A DNA stretch of 64,000 bases from Neurospora tetraspora (Eukaryota > Ascomycota > Sordariomycetes > Sordariales > Sordariaceae). Below the pieces are notes generated by a model. That model saw only the letters and a list, made by a program, of their open reading frames with translations. It searched no databases and was not told the origin of the DNA. Below, piece by piece: positions 24,401 to 36,068 of this stretch. Position 1 is the first letter of the stretch; every line of letters begins with the position of its first letter. The position numbers and the translations under genes are program-made. The DNA lies in assembly GCF_033439725.1 (NCBI RefSeq), contig NW_026944386.1, positions 4,526,001 to 4,590,000 of the forward strand, given 5' to 3'.

Positions 24401-25597
24401 GTCATCCCGGCAGTGAGCGCAAGATGGAGTCGACTCCTGCCTGGCCTCGGAAGACCCCTCCCTCTACATACAGTTCTGCTAGTCTGGGGCAGTCGTTCAC
24501 CAGCCCGTCGTTGTCGTTTATCAACATACCACAGAGATGAGAGATCCCGTCGGGAAGGCAAACACTTGATTCTGCAGATGAGAGAGGACACAGAAGGAGG
24601 GCGGAGGATGAGGAGGATTTGAGGACTCGAGGATTGAGAGATTTGGGTATTCGCGCATTCAGGACAGGAGCTTGGGAAAAAGATGGCACATGAAGCTTGG
24701 ATTGAAACAAGCTAGGCGGCGTTAATCACAACAAGATTTTTTAACACTTGGGCTTCCTGCTACGCAAAAGTAGGTGATTTGATCGTTGTGCTCATGTAGT
24801 GGCTAATGTTTCGTGCCAAACGGTGAGGGAAGTGAAACAAATCGGCGTGTGTCCCGGGCCCAAATCCGGTGTGTCGTCGGGGTTTTGTACGGATGTGTGA
24901 CCCCGCTACGGGCCCGCTTCGGCGGTCGTTCCGGGCCATGCGCGAGTAGATGGGAGGTATGAGCATCACGAGTGGAAAAACGTAGAACTGTGATAAGAGA
25001 ATATCGTGAATAACCATTCACTTGGAGAAGTTTCTGACTGAAGAGTTCTGTTCCCGTCATAACTTGAGTTGGGTGAATGCAAGCAGAGTGTCTCGGTCGT
25101 GATGACCTTGGACAAAATGCTGAACCGTTGATGTGGGAATGGGAGAGGGTCAGGCCGCCTGGCTCTTCCAAGCGCTGAAGGTTCGTTCCTGGCCTGAGGG
25201 CTTGGCGTCGCGAGTAATTGTTAGTGCAGTACGACGTCAGCGTAGCAACCCTCGGCAAGCGGAGATAACAGATAACAAATCCAATTGAATCCAACGTCGG
25301 ACTCAGACTCGCTGGTTGTTGGTTCATGATCGCAGTCCGACGGTGTTTCAATATTTTGCCAGTCAACCATATACTGAAATTGTTGAATCCGAGGAGTGAT
25401 TGCGACTGCGTCACAGTAACAGATCGTGGTTGACGATATAAGTCAGGTTGGTCCCCCGCGTTTCAGTGGGTTCCGCCGGGTCACCCCGCTCCACCATTTC
25501 CGCGTCCACCAAGCAACGCATCCTCTCACCAAACAACAACACAACACAACATAACACACCAGATTCGCTCCAGAAAGGAGCCAACCCTTCGAAAAAA
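24401..25597. other. Intergenic stretch between two rightward genes
   Basis: No supported gene. Frames on the minus strand (24803-25414 and others) lack domains. The last 100 bases are rich in AAC/ACA repeats and likely form the leader of the hydrolase gene. Confidence 0.5.
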
Positions 25598-26674
25598 ATG
25601 GCATCCACCGCCAAAGCAGTCACCAAAGACTCCTCCCCCCTCTCCTTCATGACCCACCTCTCTCAACACGTCTACCTCTATCGCCCCTCAACTTCCACCA
25701 CGCCGTCTCCAACAACAACAACCACAACCGGCAAGCGTCCACCACCAAAACTCATCCTCCTCTACTCCTGGATGGGCGCCCGCGACCCTCACATCGCCAA
25801 GTACATCACGCCCTACCAGGCTTTATTCCCCAGCACGCCGATCCTGCTTATCAAATCGGAGATGAAGCACGTCTTTAAGCCCAAGAGCGCATGGCCGGAG
25901 ATGGAGGGGGTGGTACCCGTTTTGCGAGAGATTTTCGGTTCTGAAATGCTTCAACCGGGTTCCGACAATTTTGGCAGTGTGGAAGGAGAATCGAGCACCG
26001 CGCTTGCTTCATCCACAACCAGCAACAGCATCCACCGGGAAAACGAAGAAGACCCCGACCCCGAACTCCTAATCCACCTCTTCTCCAACGGCGGATCCGC
26101 CCAACTTCTTTCGTTGCACCAGTACCTCCTCTCCCAGTCAACCCTCCGCCTCCGCCTGCCCTCGCACTTAACAATCTTTGACTCTGCGCCAGGAAAAATG
26201 GCTTACTTCCCCACCTATCTCGCCCTCAGCCACGTCCTCCTCCCTCCACCCTCCCGCGCCCGGTTTCCCCTCTGGCTATTTTCTCTTTCCACCCTCCGCC
26301 GCCTTTTTGTCGCGCCCCTAATCCATTTATGGGTCTCCCTCCTCTGGACCAGTAACTTCCTCTCCCGCCTCCTCCGTTTACGCTTCCTCGAATCTCCTTT
26401 GGGAAAATTAGCAAGGGAGCAGAATGATACGGCTCCCGACAAGGGAAGGGCGGAGAGGGAAAAGGGACGGATGTATATCTATAGTGAGGAGGATGAGTTG
26501 GTGGGGTGGAGGGATGTGGAGGGGCATATGGCTGAGGCGAAACGGAGGGGGAAGAGGGTGAGGGGGGAGAAGTTTGCGGGGACTGGGCATGTGGGGCATG
26601 CGAGGGGAGGGGGGAATGCGGAGAGGTATTGGGGGGTTGTGAATAGTTTCTGGGAGGGGGAGGGTTGGAGATGA
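25598..26674 (+). CDS. DUF829/TMEM53-like alpha/beta hydrolase protein
   Basis: A single-exon gene of 358 aa. The ATG at 25598 follows an A-rich leader (GAAAAAAATGGC, A at -3) and begins MASTAKAVTK. A longer in-frame start at 25448 adds a low-complexity segment that looks like leader. Family features are LILLYSWMGARDPHIAKY near residues 50-67 (the family's oxyanion-side strand and loop), YQALFP, LLIKSEM, the nucleophile-region HLFSNGGSAQLL (about 168-179, S-N-G-G in place of a GxSxG elbow, as in this family), IFDSAPGK (about 206), and a late acidic/His segment (YIYSEEDELVGW, then KFAGTGHVGHARG). Hydrophobic residues 220-270 could be a membrane-associated lid. Homologues in animals sit in the nuclear envelope. 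The enzymatic activity is not known to me. Confidence 0.85.
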   Translation: MASTAKAVTKDSSPLSFMTHLSQHVYLYRPSTSTTPSPTTTTTTGKRPPPKLILLYSWMGARDPHIAKYITPYQALFPSTPILLIKSEMKHVFKPKSAWPEMEGVVPVLREIFGSEMLQPGSDNFGSVEGESSTALASSTTSNSIHRENEEDPDPELLIHLFSNGGSAQLLSLHQYLLSQSTLRLRLPSHLTIFDSAPGKMAYFPTYLALSHVLLPPPSRARFPLWLFSLSTLRRLFVAPLIHLWVSLLWTSNFLSRLLRLRFLESPLGKLAREQNDTAPDKGRAEREKGRMYIYSEEDELVGWRDVEGHMAEAKRRGKRVRGEKFAGTGHVGHARGGGNAERYWGVVNSFWEGEGWR

Positions 26675-28683
26675 GGCTGGGGGGGTGGATTGGACGGGAC
26701 GGTGGTGGTCGCGAGGACGAGCGCATGGGCGGGTGAGAAGATGAGCAGATGGGGAGGCAGTAGGAACGATAGAGTGAGACGAGAGAAGGGCGTGGGCCGG
26801 GAAAGAGTAAGGGAAGGCGACGCCGGAGTATTGAGTTGGAAGTACATAGACGTTGAAAGATACCCTTGGATTCACGGTCTTTTGGTACCTGATAATTTGG
26901 CTCTTGGCTTATAGACAAGAGGATAGATGGTAGATTACCACAAAGCCCTTCACAATCATCTGGACCAAGATTCTGTGTGATAAACCAGCGAGCTTTCACA
27001 CCCTAGGAACGGCATCAAGGAAGTTGACTACCTAGGGACGTTTTGACACATTGCCATGTGCCTACTACCTTGGTTGGGCATCCAGTGCGCTCGGCCGTCG
27101 CATGTACTTGTGCAATGTATAACTCAACAACAACATAATAGTCCAGTAACAAAAAACCAGATGTACAACAGTAGAAAAGAGAAAGGGAAAAAAACATACA
27201 ACACCAGGGATTCGCTGGTCGTCACCGACCCAACTACTAGTCTGGCCCTCACTGGCTTATCTATGGGAGAGCGGACGGGATCCCGAGTTTTCCAGTGGGT
27301 ATGGTCGTATGTGTATTTTCTGTGTAGTTCTTGTCCTTATAAAGAGCAGAGCGATAGGAGGCGGAAAGGTGATGGGGTATCATCAACAACCAAAACGCTG
27401 CCACGTAAAGTGCCTACTATCCGACGCTACTTGTCACCACACCAAAACGCACCCTTTGTGGATGTCGCATAGCTCCCACAGTTTAGTACCCTTTCTTCGC
27501 TCATCTATCCCGGCTTCCGATGATCTGCACCCCTTATCCAAACCATAATCAGTAGAGGGAAATACTCTGGTCCTCTTCTTGGCCCTGGCCTTGGGTTCGG
27601 TTCAACCCTTTTGTGCCGCTACCTTGCCTTGCTGCAGGCATCCATCCGCCTTTCTGAACCTCCTCATCGATCATCGATCCTGTCACGTCGGCTCCCTCCC
27701 GTCCCCGTTCTAGTCCCCGTTCTCGTCCATAGCATCATGGCAAGGGCCTCTCTGAATATCTTCGTGTTAGGCTGGGTACGATGTGCATCTGGCGTCATGG
27801 ACCGTCCGACTTGTATTCGGAATACATGAAACGCGTAGAACAGTGCCAACTGCCAATCGACCCGTGTCCTTCGCTCTTTTGGCCAATGCGATTATTTGCG
27901 CATTTGTTCAATGCTATTGCGATGCCCGTTGGCCCGTTGCCGTTGTTGCTCTCTCGGCCCGCTTCCTCATAGCAAAGCATCCGGCCCGGCCATGGCGAAT
28001 CCTCCAATCCATCGATCGCTCGGCCTGGTCAAGCTAGGTCCTTGGCGCGCATCTTTATCTACTGATGTGAATACAGATGCAGATGAATGATCGCCGGCGT
28101 GAGTATCGGGTTGAAGCTGCGTTAAGACCAAACGGGTTTGAGGACTGGTAGCAGGAGAGGCGATATCCATCGGCTGTCTCATCTTCGTCCTGATGCTGTC
28201 GCCAAACGACATCCGCAGCCGATAGCGATAAAGTCAACCTAACGATCATCGGCTATCGGCCCGAAACTCCGGCGCGGCGGCGTTCGCGCGGAGAAGGGCG
28301 GGTGGGCGGGGAGAGACGCGGGGGTGCGAATGGCGCAAATCATGCAAATCCGAACTGTACCGAATGCGCGACCGGTGACGGATGATGTGATGCGATGGGC
28401 TGATGGGATGGGGTTGGCATCCATGGCATCCTCGAAATTCCGGTGCGGACATTTTCGATCCGATCCGGGGTAACGAACTTTTGAGTTTTTGTTGGAGTTC
28501 CGCTTCATCGATATTTCAACCCTTCGGCGCAAGCTTTCATCGTCGCTTCATCTCTCGCGGTGACTCTCGGCGTGCTTGTGTTCGCTTGTCTCCATATCTC
28601 GTCCTAATAAAAAAAGTCTCCGAGAGCGGGGCTTTTCATGATCTCATCAAATCATTCCCCTGCCTCACTTGCTGCACTGCGAC
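26675..28683. other. 2 kb intergenic stretch, no supported gene
   Basis: Many short overlapping frames on both strands, none with a domain. The segment 26680-26830 is G-rich on the plus strand and continues the composition of the hydrolase gene's 3' end. The segment at 27690-27720 carries a short tandem duplication (CCCGTTCTAGT/CCCGTTCTCGT). Confidence 0.5.
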
Positions 28684-29043
28684 TCACACAACTCTCTGCT
28701 TCTTTCTCTTGCCCCCGTCTTCTTGTTGTTCTCCATCAGCGTGTTTCTTTCCCGCCAGTAATTTGGTGCTCGTAAAAGGTTGTTTAGTCGGATCGGTCAG
28801 CTCCCCGGGAGCAAGCTCATCCATACCATCAGCGCAGTACCCTTCATCCCTCTCGTTGTCGGCGGCGCAGGGCTCGCATTCTTGGTCGAATCGGTGCTCC
28901 TCGATTTGTACGCCGAAGGCGCATTGGCCGAATACTCCCGTGTTCTTGGCTTCGAGGCAGGAGAGCTCTTGGGAGAGGTCTTGCCAGATGAAGTGTTGAG
29001 TGCATTGGGGGCAGGTGCCGGAGAAGACGATTTGGCGGCACAT
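28684..29043 (-). CDS. Small Cys-rich protein, hypothetical
   Basis: A single open frame of 119 aa starts MCRQIVFSGTCPQCTQHF. The first 65 residues hold eight cysteines (C2, CPQC, SCLE, GQCAF, ECEPC, YC), a spacing that suggests zinc binding rather than a secreted disulfide fold, because there is no signal peptide. The C-terminal 50 residues are polar and Lys/Glu-rich, ending GGKRKKQRVV, which could be a nuclear localisation signal. Short fungal proteins beginning MCRQIV with an early CxxC are common, but I know no function for them. The gene lies right next to the AT-rich RIP island, with its 5' end facing it. It has no introns. Confidence 0.6.
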   Translation of the reverse strand: MCRQIVFSGTCPQCTQHFIWQDLSQELSCLEAKNTGVFGQCAFGVQIEEHRFDQECEPCAADNERDEGYCADGMDELAPGELTDPTKQPFTSTKLLAGKKHADGEQQEDGGKRKKQRVV

Positions 29044-29400
29044 GGTTGGCGGTTGTGTTCAATGTGTGTGTGTGGCTGATATGGGGATGGATCACTGAGG
29101 ATGTCGAAGTATCGCAGAGTAGTTGTTGATAAGTGGTGTTTGTGAGTCAAGATGGAAGAGGGGAGATGAATCCCATATATCTTGTTGGTGTTGAAGATGG
29201 AAGGATGGTAAAGTGGAGAAGTCCGTTTCTCAAATGCCGTCGGTGGAAGGAGGAGAGGACTGAGGACTCACATGACCCGACCCTATTACTAAAGCTTCCT
29301 AACCCAAGTGGATCCGCCAAGACCGACCCTATACTATAAAAAATCTCTCAGCTGACCCTCACCCCTTTAATAATTTACGTCGCATATAATATATGCTTCT
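29044..29400. other. Transition from normal DNA into AT-rich island
   Basis: Base composition is normal to about 29335, then drops sharply into AT-rich DNA. No gene is seen. It includes the promoter side of the leftward Cys-rich gene. Confidence 0.6.
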
Positions 29401-29718
29401 AAAGTTCCCCCGCAGAGAAAGATCCCCAATCGCTCGCAGAAGTTCCCCCGCAGAAAAAGATCTCCAATTGCTCGCAAAAGTTCACCTGTAGAGGAATAAT
29501 ATAAAATAATTTTATTCGTATACTTAAAGTTCCCCCGTGGGGAAATAACCTACTTGTACGAATACTTCGAGGATGATATTAGTTTGAATACTTAGTAATT
29601 TATCCCTAATTTATCCCTAAATTATATTTAATTTATCCTAGCTAAATTAAAATAAGCGTTAATACTATTATTATTATTAATACCGATACTTTAATTATAA
29701 TTACTAAATTCTGTTTAA
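29401..29718 (+). repeat. Left terminal inverted repeat, with internal tandem units
   Basis: It starts AAAGTTCCCCCGCAG and contains four related blocks beginning AAGTTC at about 29401, 29440, 29478 and 29525. Then come ATACTTCGAGG, two ATTTATCCCTAA units and TAAGCGTTAATACTATTATT. The order of blocks matches the reverse complement of the right repeat, but the right side has only one copy of each of the two block types. Confidence 0.75.
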
Positions 29719-32700
29719 TTAAATAGAATAATAAAGTATTTAATAAAATGTTAATAATATTTAAAAAAAAATAAGTAATTAATATAGCGGCTGAATTCGA
29801 CGAATTGAAAGAGATTAAGGATATAACCCCTCCTAATATTCTAATACTTATTAATTTCCTAGTAAGTATCGTTAATAGATTAATGATGTATTCCGGATAT
29901 ATCTTATAATATTAATTATATTAAAGTTAAAATTATAGAATGAATATTTATTTTATTTAATAGTATTAATTAATATTCTAATTTTATTTAAATAATACAT
30001 TATATCGTCGCTATCCTTAAATATCCCGAATCTTCTATTTATAGCGTTGCCTATATTATAGATATTAAGAGTTTAACTGAGGCCTAAGTTTAAGCCCCTT
30101 AGGAGGAAGTATATAAAATAGAATAGTTTAAATTGGATTAGTAGTATATAGAGGATAATCCCTAATTAGTTTATATTTTTATAACTTTAATATTATATAG
30201 CGAAGAAAATATTTATTAAGGATACTTTATTTAGTTATTTAAATAACGCTGTTTATTATTATATTATCTATAAATATATTAGTATTAAATATTATAAATA
30301 TTTAGACTTACGAGTTTGGTAAGCGTACTAATAAAGCTCTACCGGTATAATTAATAAAGAGGTTATAAATTTCTTATTTGAAATCCGCTTCCAACTAGAT
30401 AAAGTACTTTTAATTAAATACATTATTAAATATAAATATATTTTTAATTTATTCTTAATTTATCCCTAGCTCAAAGTTAATTATCTTTTATTAATACAAT
30501 TCCATTTACTAATTACATATAGGCTATTAGGAAGCGTTAGGGAATAAAGGGTTGCGATAAACTGAAATCGTTATATAAATTCGTATAATTTCTTAGTAAA
30601 GTAAATTCTTATTTAAAATATTTCCCTATTAATATTCTATTTAAACCTTATTTTTATATAAATAATTAATGGTTATAATCGCTACTTCTTCAAGTATTAG
30701 AATTCGAAGCCGGGGAATAAAATATTTTTTTTCGCTAGCCTTTTTAATAACTTTATCTATATTAACGATACGTTAAATTCATTATTAAAGGGTATTTAAG
30801 AGATTCCGGACCCGATTTATTATATATTAAGACGTGTGTAGAATTAAGATTTACAATATTAAAAAAATTATATTATAATTAGTAGATCATTCTTTAATAT
30901 TTTTAGGATTTATAAAAAAATTAATATTCATAAATTAGAGACCGATTACTTTTAAGGTTACGGTATTATTAATCTTCGTAAATACGGTATTATTATTAAT
31001 TTTTATATCCTATACGATATTAAAATTATTTTATATATCCTTATGATTTTATATAATTACTATATTTACTTATTTCCTTTTCCTAATAAACTCCTTAAAT
31101 AGATTATTAATAATTTAATACGAATATTAGAGAGAGTAGGAGATTTTAATATAATTTAAACTAAATAAATTTATAATATATTACTAATTCGTTAGGGATA
31201 AATTAGCGATCAATTTAAAGTTTTAATAACTTTAATTTATAACCCCTATTTTATTTAATCTTTTAATAAATATAGTACCGATATTATTAATTGAATCTAT
31301 TCGAATTTTGATAATATTAATAAAATTCGTTTGGTAATTAAAAAATATTATACTCTTTATTAGCCTTTAGGTATTTAAAATATTTAGGTTGTAATGTACG
31401 AATATTAATTAAAATATTAAAACCTAAATATATATAAATTTATACTTTTAGGATTCTTTATAAATAAAATATTGATTTCTTTTTAATAATATATTTAGAG
31501 AGTCTTTGACGATAGGATTAATTTTATAAATATTGATTTTTTTAAAGAATAAGTTGAATTCTGTTATGGAGGCTTTATTAAATCCTTCGAATTAGATATA
31601 AATTATGGATATCTTACCAGTATAGAGAATGGGAAGGTTATTTAGGGCTTTTACTTAGAATAGTTAAAACGATGTAAACTATTAATTATTTTTAATTTAT
31701 TTTCGATAGATTTTAATTCTGATAGCTATCCTTCTTATCTAGATTTTTATTAATGCTAATTCGCCGTAGATGTACGTACTTACTTTTAAAATAGCATTTA
31801 AATTTTTTAAAGAGAATTATAAATATACGGTTAAGTGGCGTGAATTATTTAGGGAAGGTCTTTATAGTATTACTATAAATTAAGATTTTAAAGTAATTAT
31901 AAGTATATTAATTTAATTGAAGATTTATTTATAATATACCTTTATTAATTTATTCTTCGATTAGTATATTTCCCTATAGGGAAAAAATAGCTAACGGTAA
32001 TATTATATAAATTTCAGTATTAGGAGAATTATTAATTCCGAATTAATGCGAATATTTATTTATATTTATTTAAAAAAATAGTTTATATATAATTCGAATT
32101 CACAATTTTTTTTAAAAATTAAACTGTTAATTAATTAATTATATTATTAAATTGTGTATTTAAATTATATTAATTATATATTTATATAAAATTAATTAAC
32201 TTTTTATAACGAATATATTATAAATTTATTAATTTTTATTTTTCTTCTTTAAGGGGTCGTTCGGTCACTATATATAGCGTACTTCGCTTAATACCTACGA
32301 GTTTAAATATATAATATTATACTTAGTAGGTTAGGCAGTAAATAAAATTAAGGTTAGTATAAGTCGTTAAGTAAAAGAAGTTAAATTTATTTTAGATTTT
32401 TCTAAAACTTTTCTACGCTATAAATTTTATCCGATATTTTATTTATATTAGCGGAAACGTATAGTATAATACAAACCCTATAATTGCGTATTCGTATTTA
32501 TAAAGTAATTGCTACGTCGCTTAAAATCTTTTTTTTTAGAAATTTCTTTTCCTTAGTTATTTTTCAATTATTTAACTATTTATTTATTTACCACCGCTTA
32601 CCCTCACTATTCCTCTATTTATTAAAATGAATTAAGAATTTGTTAACGATTTATTTTCTACGATAGTATTCGCTTATAATATATTTACGGCCTTTAACGT

Positions 32701-33589
32701 ATATAAACAATATTAAGAAGGCGATTAGAATTTTACTAAACCCAAGGATAAGGGTAAACGTTAAATTATAATACCCCCTTTAGAAATTAATAAATATAAA
32801 AAATATTAGGACTAATTATTAATTTATCCCCAATATATTCTTTTATTTACGCTTATTTATTACTATTTAAATAAATTAATATACTTTATTTTATCCTTTA
32901 TCTATATTTTCCGAATTTCGAATTATTTCGATTACTTCAATTACAATAAATTACGATAATACTTTCAACGCTATCCGAACTATTTATTATTACCCTATCC
33001 GCCATTTTAGGAATTTGAAATTTTTATTCTTATTAATTACTTAATAAGGCGTATATATAGTCGTTCCTAGTAAGATTTTTTGCTATTGGAAAAGGTTTGA
33101 ACCGGAATATAATAGCGCGGATATTTAGTATACGAAAAATATAAATAATATTTTAAAATCTTTAAGATTAAATCCCCAATTAACTTTTCATTTGTTTAAA
33201 TAATATTTACTACCTATAGTAATTTTGTTAGATATTTAAATATTATTTACAATATTTTTAAGGAGCGTTTACTTACCATTTCGGTTAGAGATATTAAAAT
33301 TAAAATTTATATAGCTACTATTAATATATAATTTATCCCTGATTAAAATTTTAATAATTTAGAATTAATTATAAGTAAATTTAGGGTAATATAAGAATTT
33401 AATAACTTTTATAATTTCTAGTTGGGCTATAATTATTCTTTTTCTAAGTAAAATTTTATAGCTAGTTATACCTAAGAAATGTAAATTAGCGGTTGTCGAC
33501 GAAGAATCGGAATTGTCGGAATTATTATTGGAAATTGAGGATAAAGTAAGTATAGGAAAAGTAATAAGAAAAGTAGTAAAAAATATAGT

Positions 33590-33815
33590 AAGAGAAAGAG
33601 AACGAGGCGGAGGAAGAAGTAGAGGAAAAGGCAGAGGAAAAAGCGAAAAAAGAAGCAGAGAAAGAGGCAGAAGAAGAGGCAAAGGAAAAGGCAGAAGAAG
33701 AAGTAGAAGAAGAGGTAGAAGAAAAAGCAGAAGAAGAAGCAGAAGAAGAGGTAAAAGAAGAAGCGGAAGAAGAGGCGGAGGAAAAGGCGGAAGAAAAGGA
33801 AGAAAGTCTTATATA
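33590..33815 (+). repeat. Purine-only GA-rich block inside RIP island
   Basis: About 225 bp of almost pure purine on the plus strand, built of GAAGAAGAGGCA-like units. One frame would read as a Glu/Ala/Lys-rich tract. Unlike its surroundings it still contains many CpA dinucleotides (GCAGAA). Confidence 0.8.
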
Positions 33816-34201
33816 AATTCCCTTTTAATAAAATAGTAAAATAAATCTTTAAGTTTATTTTTAATAAATCTTTAATACATTTTCAATATATTTTCAAATT
33901 ATCCTTAACTAATTTCATTATTATTTAAGTTAATATTTAAAAAACAAAAAGAATATATAAGTAATGCTATAATATCCTTTCTTCTATTTTATTTATTTAT
34001 AAACTATATAAAAAATTTAAATATATTTATAAATTTTACTTTAGATTTATATTTTATAAAACTTTTATTAATTATGGATTTATAATAGGTCTTCTTCTAT
34101 TCTATCCTTAGTAGAGCGGTAAAGGCCGGAATTGCATTATTTAGTATATATTCCGTTACTATACGGATGAGCATATAAAGCCTATTGTTTTTTCGTCTAT
34201 A

Positions 34202-34430
34202 GTTTAGGTTTAGCAATTATAATTAAAATATTAGCGTTAGTAATAATAATAGTATTAGCGCTCATTTTGGTTTAGTTAGGATAAATTAGAGATAGTTTAG
34301 GGATAGATTAGGGATAAATTTATTTAAGTATTTAAATTAATATAGTTCTCGAAATATTCGTATAAGTAAATTATTCCTCTATAAGGGAATTTCTAGGAGC
34401 GATTGGAGATCTTTCTCTACAGGGGAACGT
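34202..34430 (-). repeat. Right terminal inverted repeat
   Basis: Read on the minus strand from 34430 inward it goes ACGTTCCCCTGTAGAGAAAG, then TCTCCAATCGCTC, AAATTCCC, TATACGAATATTTCGAG, two TATCCCTAA-like units and GAGCGCTAATACTATTATT. This is colinear with the left repeat, with mostly C/T and A/G differences. Confidence 0.75.
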
Positions 34431-36068
34431 TAAACGAATAATTGAGGTTATTTTACGTTGTTCCTTTACAGTTAATATTATAATTTATTATATTGAATTA
34501 ACTCTATACAGATACGTATCGTAATAATTGTATTAATTTTCTTCTTTTGTAGGTCGGAATAATTTTGTATGTGAATGTACGGACTAGGGGGTTAGGAAGC
34601 TTTGGTAATGGGGTCGGGTCATCTGACCACTCGAGAGGACTGGAGAAATATGAAGGCCCTGGTCGAATCGAAGAATGTGGGTGTCGATTATTCCGCTTAC
34701 ACCTTGGCGCTTTTTTTCACCTTTCTCGCCAAGTCTCAGGTACCCCAAATTCAGTCGATTTCTCCTTCTTGGTCTCGGCGAGAGTTGCGGTTCGTCAAGC
34801 TGGAGATTGAGGGATTTGGTCACTCCACATGGCGACCGGGAGACGGGATATTAACTTATTAGATTGACATTCGGGGTTCAGTAGCCGGATGAGATGAAAA
34901 CGAGGAAGAAGGGAAAAAGTAGAACCGGAAAAGGTGGACCGGAGGGATCTGTTGTCCCTTTATGGATACGCTACCCCATCGGACATGTCTCCGGTATCTA
35001 TCTATGTAACAAGTGGTTACACGTATTCGGCTTTTTGATATTGGAGATGGATGATGTGATGAACCGATGAGGACGGGACGTTGATGTGCACCACCATTGA
35101 GTGATCACGATGGTCAAATGCAGGCCATCACTGCAGAGAACAGTTACAGTGCAGTCGACCACCACAACCGTTGAAGCGAAGCCATCACAACAGGACCCTT
35201 GCAGGGCTGATTGATCACTGGCCGTTACAGGCGAGGGCCATGCACGCCATGCTCCCCGGTGGGGCTACTTCATGCCAAATCTCCACTTTACTCCAAGCGT
35301 CTCCAATAACGACTCCAACCGGTCGAGCCATGGCCCGCAGATCCCCGCTTTCCCCGTTTTTTTGTACAGCTGAGCCTTCCCTGTTGCGGTCACTAACAAT
35401 TTGATATCATCTCTTTTGCCCATCTTGCAACTCTCATCATCTGACCTCACTCTGTCCCTTTCATCTTCAGACTGGATGAACCTGGGTTCTCCGACCGCCC
35501 ATCGCCCGGCCCACCACGGACATCATGAAACTCGACTCCAAACCGGGCGACATGGAGTGTCCAACAGATCACCCAGCATTGATACACTTGGTCCATCTTT
35601 CGTCATTTTGTGTGTTTGTTAATTTCGTTGTCCTCGTTCACGGAAGGGAACGCAAACGCGTCACATTGAGACTGAACAGGCAAATTCTTCACCTCTATCG
35701 AAGAACTTTGCGACTAGTTGAGGTAGCCTAGGTAAGGTTGCTTGCCTTGGGGATGCCCATCATTATTATCATCTTTCACACGATGCAACGCTCGCCGGCT
35801 TCACCTCCGAAAACCTACAGTGCTCTAAAATGCCGAACGTCACCCTCAGTTACATCTCTACAACTCTGCAATTCTGCTCGTTATCTGATGATATCGATCT
35901 AAACCACTCTCTGAATACAATGAACGCCGAGATCTTCGTTACTACATTACCTCCAACTCATCTATACTCCTACATGCTCGTCCTGAAAGCTCTACCCTGA
36001 AGCTGAAAAAACACAATCTCGCCAACATCCTTCGTCCCTAGCTCGCTCAGCGGGAACACTACCTGAAC
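34431..36068. other. Right flank of the RIP island, no supported gene
   Basis: AT-rich DNA continues to about 34560, then composition returns to normal. Short frames only. The last 300 bases are the 3' side of the giant leftward gene. Confidence 0.55.

Larger units (their letters stand above)
29401..34430. mobile_element. RIP-degraded element with long terminal inverted repeats (DNA-transposon-like)
   Basis: About 5 kb of very AT-rich sequence is bounded by inverted repeats of roughly 230-320 bp (left about 29401-29718, right about 34202-34430). The body is full of TA-rich strings and depleted in C and G, as expected of heavy repeat-induced point mutation. There is no intact gene, and the element is thoroughly broken. 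Long inverted repeats with a body of this size suggest a cut-and-paste DNA transposon (Mutator-like or another long-TIR class), but no transposase motif can be read and no target-site duplication is obvious, so the family is unassigned. Near the right end a purine-rich block (about 33590-33810) may be the remnant of a Glu-rich coding segment. It is probably old, since saturation of mutation is high. Confidence 0.7.

Noticed and set aside
33513-33836. 107-codon Arg/Gly-rich plus-strand frame
   Set aside because: It is a shadow of the purine repeat block inside the RIP island.
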